Assembly (NCBI GenBank): GCA_016722565.1
Contig: JADKIU010000002.1
Span: forward strand, 248,001-312,000
Length of the DNA: 64,000 bases
Source of the DNA: Bacteroidota bacterium
GTDB lineage: Bacteria > Bacteroidota > Bacteroidia > 2-12-FULL-35-15
Direction: 5' to 3'
In this document: positions 58,689-64,000 of the stretch, piece by piece
Position numbering within the stretch: position 1 is the first letter of the stretch
Layout: each line of letters starts with the position of its first letter
The notes under the pieces: generated by a model
The model's database searches: none
The model's input: only the letters and a program-made list of their open reading frames with translations
What the model was told of the DNA's origin: nothing
Position numbers and translations under genes: made by a program

Positions 58689-60003
58689 TATAATTCCTCA
58701 ATACTATCTAATGAAACTTCATTTGGTGGTCTCTCATCAGAAACTTCTAGCTCTCCAAACAACTTATTCTTATCTACTGTAGGATTTTGACGAATGATGT
58801 TTAGAATATTTAAAAAATCTCTGATTACCTCTCTCGGTGTTAAAAATTCAGATGCTCCTGGCTTATTGAATAGTTCTTCCATAAACTGATGTATTTCACC
58901 ATCTGAAATGCTAATCTCTGTTTTATAATTGTAATCGAAAATAGCTTTCAGTTTTTTAAGCAATACAAATATTTCATTATGGTCAAGTGGTACTAATTTA
59001 ATTACAGGTTGAGCAAAATCTCTTATCTCAGTTGTTTCAAATTTATTTGTCTCTAATCTTGATTTTAAGGCTTGGTAGCTAAAAAGCCCTCTTCTTTCAT
59101 TTTCCAAAAATTCTTTAGTCCCAGCAAAATTGAAAAAAGATTAGCTATCTTACCTTGGAAACAATCATTATAAATGGTTAGTATTTTTTCGTAATTCTTT
59201 TCCCTCATTACTGAGGTTGAGATTTTATATAGATTAATTGCTTCATCCAAGTTTATCATAAACCCACTGTACCCCATACTTACAAATAACTTGCAAAAAT
59301 TTTTGAGCATGTCATAATAATTTAAATCATTAATAACTTCTCGCACTCCTAAATCTTGTTTGGCTTCTGTTTTTGTTCTGTATTCACCTTTTAACCATTT
59401 TAAGGCATTTCTCCTTAGTTGCTCATCATCTTTAATATAGCCTTCGTAATACTTCATTACTACCATTCCAAAATCAAAACCACCAACATCTGTAATTCCA
59501 TTGATGGTCTTCATGATATTAGTTTGAATAAGACTCAAATATTGTTCTCCACGAATATCAGCTAATGAAACTTTATTTTCTTCAGCAGTTTTCAGAACGA
59601 CCTGTTCAATCCATTTTTCCATTAAAGTTGGCAATGCTCCTCCTTCTGGTTTCGTTTGAATGGCAATGTTGTCCATAATTGCAGAATACAAAGCGACTCC
59701 TTTTCCATTATTTGAATAGAGTCGATTGTCTGGAGTAAAGTCAGCATTAGTAACTACAAATTTCTGTTTTAATGCCACGGTATTTAACAAGTGAAGCATG
59801 AAAGATTTTCCAGAACCAAAATCTCCAATCCAGAATTTAACCATGCTATGTCCATTTTTGACATCATCTAAAGCAGACACAAAGGCTGTTATTTCTTCTG
59901 AACGTCCAACAGTAATGTGCTGAACGCCAACTTTAGGAACTACGCCTCCAATGAGCGAGTTGATAATTGATGTTGCTTCTTTTGGCTTTATGTTGTCTAT
60001 CAT
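58688..60003 (-). pseudogene. BrxD-like P-loop ATPase (DUF2791), frameshifted
   Basis: The first frame (60003-59065) has IINSLIGGVVPKVGVQHITV, Walker A IGDFGSGKSFMLH, and Walker B-like YSGFMINLDEAINLYK, then ends in garbled SILLGLKNFWKMKEEGFLAT. The true continuation is in the next frame: FFNFAGTKEFLENERRGLFS and YQALKSRLETNKFE up to 58688 (ends SLDSIEEL). One missing T in the run of six T (59133-59138) restores the canonical order GT-EFL--RRGL-SY-AL--RL of BrxD/DUF2791. The repaired protein is about 438 aa, the normal size. BrxD occurs in BREX variants and in related clusters. The break may be a sequencing error; otherwise the system is inactive. Confidence 0.8.
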
Positions 60004-62324
60004 ATCGATAATAATTTTTGATAATAATCTTTATTTATAATGTAAAAGTCATCCTCTTCTTCAATTAAAACATCATCTAATGTTTCATAACAAGCTTCGT
60101 TCAAACTTTCAATTAATTGATTTTTAAATACACCATTTCCTTTAGCAAACAGTTCTATCTCGGATTGTAAAACAGAAAAATTGCTTTTACAGAAAATGTC
60201 TAAAACAGAAACTTGCAAAGGATTGAGTGAAATATTATTTGAATATACTGATTTATGCACTAATTCTTCTTTTGCTATTATCTCTACGACTACATCATCA
60301 TTAATTACTTCCGAAGACTTATATTCTTCCTCATCTTTCAAATACTCATTTAATAGCTCCACCGTCCCAGAGTGTTGTTGTTGTACTTCTTTAATTGATT
60401 CTTTGTTTAGTTGTATTTTTTTTCTTTTTATTTTAAATATATTTGAAACACCGACTAATGCATTTTCTAGGTTTTTGTCTTTAATAAGTTGACTTACAAC
60501 AGATTTAAAGTCTTCAAGTTGCTCATTTGTTTTGAATAAATTTTTCTGGATTGTTTTGGTTAACTCTTTATTATTAAATGTATCAGATTTGAGGTCATAA
60601 TAAATGTAATGGATATATAAGTTTAACGCAGATTCTTTATCGTACTTAGAAATAAATTTGGATGCCTCATAAAAGATATTTTCAACAGAAGGATTGTTTT
60701 TATTAAGATTGCCAATTTCAATTATTTTTTTAACAAAATTTTCTGAATCATCTTTATAATTAATGGTAAGCTCTTCAAATTTTACTTTCCATCTTGTTGT
60801 GCTTTGTGAGTTCAGTTCAATTTCTGTTGCTTCGTCTGGTGGAGGCATTTTAGATACTAAAACAGGCAGAATCCAAACAACTTTAGCTAATATTTTTGCT
60901 TCAAAAGACTCCTTCACATCCTTTCTAGAAAGATAAAAAGTGTCCGTATTTAACTTTCTTTTATAGCTATAGTGGTCTCGAAGACTGTTTTCACAGCGTT
61001 TAAAGATATTTGAATAGAATTCATTAGTTGTTGTTTCAATGAAAAATTTATAATTCATGCTCCCAATCTTATAATTATATTCTTTTTTAGCAATAATGTC
61101 TGCAACAGCTATGAATTGTTCATCTATGGTAGTTCCTTCTTCAATATACTTTTTCTTTAACTCAGCAATACAATCAAGGAATAATTTTAGTGTTTCCAAA
61201 CAGCAATATTCAATGTTACAAAAAACGTTTGATGGACACCAAAGTCTATTGAGTAGTTTTACATTTTCGTTATTTAGCTTAAGCTTAGTCTTGTATTTAT
61301 CCCCCAACTTCCAAAAATTGTCTTCGGTAGAATAACCAGAATAAGTATTTTGTGCTTGATGAACTTCTTTTTTATCGAGATGTCTTCGAGCATTAATATT
61401 GTCTCCGACTTCTTGCAATCTTTCAACAATCGTAGGGGTTATATACGGTTGTGTTTTAGGATAGGCTTTTCCAAGGTTTTCTAGCTGGTTCTCCAAAATA
61501 AGAAGATTATGTCCATCCTCATAATTGTCAATTAAATCAAATAGTAGGATGAAGGCATAATTATTATTCTCCCCGATATCAATAAACTCTCCTTTTAAAA
61601 AACTATCCTTAAATGATTGATAAAAGGTTTTTTGCTCATCTGTAGCATTATTAATTTCAGAAAAAGAATATACATATTGATGAGCCCAATAGGGCACTAG
61701 CTTGGTTGTTTTGGGTAAATTTTGTTGTGGAATATTATAAGTTGCCCCTGTAACATCAATAATGGAATTATCTTTCTTGCTACTATTCGTTGAAGTCACT
61801 GTTATTTTAATATTTTTAAGTAAGTGTTGCTTTAGTTCTTCTTTTAATTCTTCTTGTGACTTTTGCTTTACTTGAACAGGAGGTGTTTGTATTTGTCCTT
61901 TTTTCTTGCTAGAAAGCATAACTGCCATAAAAACAACAACAATAATTATCCCGATGATATAATATACCAAATAACTCGGCTCCTCTTTTTTCGGCTCAAC
62001 CTTTTGAGGAATAGCTTTGGGCTTTTCTGTTTCAACAAATTTCAAATATTTACTAGACAAATATCCTTCTGTTCCATTATAGCTGATTTTAAACCATGAT
62101 TGATTTGATTTATCAAGTATGATTACCTTTTCTCCATTACTTACAATTCCAATCGAATTAAATTTTGAACCAGCTCCGCTTCTTAGATTAAGGTCACCTG
62201 TTGTTTGGTATATATATGACGCATTCAAATTGATACCAACTGAAAAGAAAAGTAGAAAGATTAGTGTTTTAAAAAAATATGTTTTATTTAGATTCAAAGT
62301 ATTTAAATTAAAAAGAATTATCAA
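60000..62324 (-). CDS. SH3b-TM-TerB-N/TerB-C membrane protein
   Basis: 774 aa. The start is a non-ATG: TTG at 62324 or, more likely, TTG at 62297 (MNLNKTYFFKTLIFLLFFSV), which gives a proper signal peptide. Then an exported SH3b domain (about residues 38-95; TGDLNLRSGAGSKFNSIGIV, FKISYNGTEGYLSSKYLKF), a linker with PKAIPQKVEPKKEEP, one membrane helix (YYIIGIIIVVVFMAVMLSS) and a cytoplasmic part with TerB-N (VPYWAHQYVYSFSEINNATD, FAFILLFDLIDNYEDGHNL-like wording), a TerB-like centre and TerB-C (NPLQVSVLDIFCKSNFSVLQ, FYIINKDYYQKLLSI). The gene overlaps the ATPase gene by an ATGA. A cell-wall-facing sensor driving a DNA-processing complex is inferred. Confidence 0.8.
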   Translation of the reverse strand: MIILFNLNTLNLNKTYFFKTLIFLLFFSVGINLNASYIYQTTGDLNLRSGAGSKFNSIGIVSNGEKVIILDKSNQSWFKISYNGTEGYLSSKYLKFVETEKPKAIPQKVEPKKEEPSYLVYYIIGIIIVVVFMAVMLSSKKKGQIQTPPVQVKQKSQEELKEELKQHLLKNIKITVTSTNSSKKDNSIIDVTGATYNIPQQNLPKTTKLVPYWAHQYVYSFSEINNATDEQKTFYQSFKDSFLKGEFIDIGENNNYAFILLFDLIDNYEDGHNLLILENQLENLGKAYPKTQPYITPTIVERLQEVGDNINARRHLDKKEVHQAQNTYSGYSTEDNFWKLGDKYKTKLKLNNENVKLLNRLWCPSNVFCNIEYCCLETLKLFLDCIAELKKKYIEEGTTIDEQFIAVADIIAKKEYNYKIGSMNYKFFIETTTNEFYSNIFKRCENSLRDHYSYKRKLNTDTFYLSRKDVKESFEAKILAKVVWILPVLVSKMPPPDEATEIELNSQSTTRWKVKFEELTINYKDDSENFVKKIIEIGNLNKNNPSVENIFYEASKFISKYDKESALNLYIHYIYYDLKSDTFNNKELTKTIQKNLFKTNEQLEDFKSVVSQLIKDKNLENALVGVSNIFKIKRKKIQLNKESIKEVQQQHSGTVELLNEYLKDEEEYKSSEVINDDVVVEIIAKEELVHKSVYSNNISLNPLQVSVLDIFCKSNFSVLQSEIELFAKGNGVFKNQLIESLNEACYETLDDVLIEEEDDFYIINKDYYQKLLSI

Positions 62325-62583
62325 AATTGTTACAATGGAAACAATTGAAATATCGAAAGAAATTTACGGTTAATTTTGATACAAATTCTTTATCAAGCAA
62401 GTTTAATGAAATTGAATTGGGCAAATAATAGTTTGTTATTAAGAAAAATTGATTAATTTAGCTGTACTACTCCAATAATTACATTTTTAAATAATTATCA
62501 AAGAACCATGCATTTATATGGGTAGTATTCCATTTCCCTCCTTATTTGTTATTTCTCGCTGATTTTCTCTTATCTATAAAAAT

Positions 62584-62883
62584 ATGAAAAACAATCTAAT
62601 ACTAACGGACATTGAAAAATATGTAATATTTACTGATGTCAATAACAAAGAAAGCATTTATGCTGTCACAAAAGAAGAACAGTTAAAAAAAGAAGATGCT
62701 GTTGAAAAATATGGTTCAGTTGATAAGGTTCCAGATGAGTTAACTATAAAAGCAAGTCGCTTAAGGTTAGTTGACAACACAGACCTTTACTATAATAAAT
62801 ATGATATTATTGATAACGAACTTATTGATTTTCCAATAAATCGTTATTACTGGATTTTTATTCAAATGATTAAAACAAAATAA
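62584..62883 (+). CDS. Unknown 99-aa protein just upstream of kwaA
   Basis: 99 aa, soluble: MKNNLILTDIEKYVIFTDVN, NKESIYAVTKEEQLKKEDAV, VPDELTIKASRLRLVDNTDL, NELIDFPINRYYWIFIQMIK. It is a small alpha/beta or beta-barrel-like protein by appearance. I know no family. It lies 6 bases before kwaA on the same strand, divergent from the TerB gene with 259 bases between. It may be a third component or regulator of the Kiwa-like unit. Confidence 0.55.
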   Translation: MKNNLILTDIEKYVIFTDVNNKESIYAVTKEEQLKKEDAVEKYGSVDKVPDELTIKASRLRLVDNTDLYYNKYDIIDNELIDFPINRYYWIFIQMIKTK

Positions 62884-62889
62884 CCAATC

Positions 62890-63471
62890 ATGCGAGGAAC
62901 ATCAATAAACAAATATCTATTGTTTTTATTCGCTTATATACCATTGTATATAATTGGTGCTTTAAAATCAATCAATGTCGATGTTTTTGATTCTTGTGGA
63001 AAGCTCAAATCCATAAGTGCAATTCTGAATCTTAACATACTTCCTTGTTTAATGATTTGTTTAGTTCTGTTTTTATTAATCTATTTTCGTATACATGAAT
63101 TTCTATTTTTAAGAGCAAAAGGGAACCCACTGTTTAAAATCAAGTCTATTTCAAGCCAGAACAAGGAGTATATAACATATTTAGGGACTTATGTCTTGCC
63201 TTTCATTGCATTAGAAACAAAAACTATTTTTGATGTATTGGCTTATGTGTTTCTATTCTTGACTATGGGCTTTATCTATTGCCGTACTAATTTAATTTAT
63301 ACTAATCCAATGTTATTGTTTTTCGGATATGAAATTTTTGAGATTACAACCGATTCTGACGAAAAGCTAATCTGCATTACAAAGGATGAATTCTTTGATA
63401 ACGAAAACCCTATTGGTAGAAAACTAGACAAACAAACATATATAATTTCAAAATGGAGGAAAGAGAATTAG
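62890..63471 (+). CDS. kwaA: Kiwa-like defence membrane protein KwaA
   Basis: 193 aa with four membrane helices (YLLFLFAYIPLYIIGALKSI, ILPCLMICLVLFLLIYF, YITYLGTYVLPFIALETKT, DVLAYVFLFLTMGFIYCRT) and a short C-terminal cytoplasmic beta domain (NPMLLFFGYEIFEITTDSDE, LICITKDEFFDNENP, KQTYIISKWRK). Size, four-helix plan and the tail with LxxFGYEIF match KwaA as I know it. KwaA senses phage infection at the membrane and works with KwaB. The kwaB gene begins inside its last codons (overlap 19 bases), the normal paired arrangement. The call rests on pattern and context. Confidence 0.7.
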   Translation: MRGTSINKYLLFLFAYIPLYIIGALKSINVDVFDSCGKLKSISAILNLNILPCLMICLVLFLLIYFRIHEFLFLRAKGNPLFKIKSISSQNKEYITYLGTYVLPFIALETKTIFDVLAYVFLFLTMGFIYCRTNLIYTNPMLLFFGYEIFEITTDSDEKLICITKDEFFDNENPIGRKLDKQTYIISKWRKEN

Positions 63472-64000
63472 TTAGAACATTCATTGAAAAGGATGGACAT
63501 AGCATGGACTTTTATTTTATTTATAAAGATGGAAATAAAATTACACAATACAAAGTTGACTGCTCTACTGAGTTAAGAACTGAAATAATTGATGGATATC
63601 TGAATGAATTAAAAAGGCACTTTTCTATTGATAGCTCTTACAAGCTATATAGTGTTTATGATGATAATGAAAGGGCTGGAGCGGTTATTTATCATGACGA
63701 TATTGATACTAATGTTGTTGCACAAAACATTTTCTTATTCAACAAAGGAAGCGTTGAAGCATATAAAAAAGAAGGTGGCGATTTTAGTGCGATATATGGC
63801 TATCTGATAAATTTATCTGATGGAGAATTTGAAATTAGCTTGTTTAAGAAAAGTATGCCAACACAAGCTTTAAAAAAGAGTCGATTTTATAATTTAGTTG
63901 CTGGAACTGACGACAAATTTAATATTATTAATTCCGACATATTAGTTTTCCCAAGGAGCTATGATGTTATTTCTATAAATAAAAGATTGATTATAATTAA
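63453..64000 (+). CDS. kwaB: Kiwa-like effector KwaB (DUF4868), cut by window end
   Basis: The ATG at 63453 overlaps the kwaA tail. The first 182 residues read MEERELVRTFIEKDGHSMDF, YFIYKDGNKITQYKVDCSTE, AQNIFLFNKGSVEAYKKEGG, then SRFYNLVAGTDDKFNIINSD and ILVFPRSYDVISINKRLIII. The last part matches the DUF4868 core in which a strand pair LVFxxxxDVIxIN is typical of KwaB. Known KwaB has about 315 aa, so the remaining 130 residues lie beyond 64000. KwaB binds DNA and works with membrane KwaA to block phage replication. Not seen: the C-terminal half. Confidence 0.7.
   Translation, partial: MEERELVRTFIEKDGHSMDFYFIYKDGNKITQYKVDCSTELRTEIIDGYLNELKRHFSIDSSYKLYSVYDDNERAGAVIYHDDIDTNVVAQNIFLFNKGSVEAYKKEGGDFSAIYGYLINLSDGEFEISLFKKSMPTQALKKSRFYNLVAGTDDKFNIINSDILVFPRSYDVISINKRLIII

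Noticed and set aside
59065..60003. Programmed frameshift in the BrxD-like gene
   Set aside because: A T6 run could slip, but no downstream stimulatory stem or upstream Shine-Dalgarno is seen, and other likely homopolymer losses occur in the window; error or mutation is simpler.

Overview
The window is chromosomal DNA of a low-GC member of the Bacteroidota. Signs of this are several secreted proteins with a C-terminal type IX secretion (T9SS type A) sorting domain, GWxTD and choice-of-anchor-B proteins, TAnnTTTG-type -7 boxes, few recognisable Shine-Dalgarno sites, split transketolase subunits and a RibBA fusion. I cannot place it below phylum or class, and it may come from an uncultured lineage.

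Layout. (1) 1-3972: a frameshifted partial beta-strand-rich protein, a TonB C-terminal-domain protein and a CAP/OmpA-like protein. (2) 4024-9022: a decayed integrative element in the 3' end of tRNA-Asp. It has 24-bp direct repeats at both ends, inner 25-bp repeats, a truncated tyrosine integrase, T9SS cargo, a frameshifted helix-turn-helix gene and an unknown 303-aa protein. (3) 9344-23388: housekeeping and envelope genes (CPBP protease, PBP4, pterin dehydratase, thioesterase, PlsC, Asp-box protein, aminotransferase, CoA-binding protein, MFS). They are interspersed with palindromic and 9-bp tandem repeats and end in a tRNA-Ser locus that carries two tandem 378-bp units. (4) 23389-52979: core genes for gwxTD, GT2, aroQ, xerD, an ECF sigma/anti-sigma set, transketolase halves around a VWA lipoprotein, ychF, parE/parC, a histidine kinase, tsaD/tamB, ribBA and a TPR-PP2C phosphatase. 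(5) 53000-64000: a defence-type island beginning at tRNA-Met debris. It holds a compact operon of unknown small genes (54190-56484), an operon for an SH3b-TM-TerB protein, a BrxD/DUF2791-like ATPase and an Lhr-like helicase (62324-56544), and at the right edge a Kiwa-like pair (kwaA and a cut kwaB) preceded by an unknown 99-aa gene.

How parts work together. The TerB-N/C protein, ATPase and helicase are translationally coupled and probably form one anti-invader DNA-processing system with an exported SH3b sensor. Kiwa pairs a membrane protein (KwaA) with a DUF4868 effector (KwaB).

The most unusual structure is a two-locus pattern of GIY-YIG ORFs, each lying between direct repeats of a tRNA 3' portion. 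A complete tRNA is present at the Ser locus; the Met locus shows only 3' remnants. This suggests a very small tRNA-targeting element that restores the tRNA it enters and borrows the tRNA promoter.

Four genes are broken by apparent single-base losses and one by an in-frame stop. Three of the four losses are in T runs (of 7, 6 and 3 bases). They could be sequencing errors or real decay, and raw-read checks are needed before reading biology into them.
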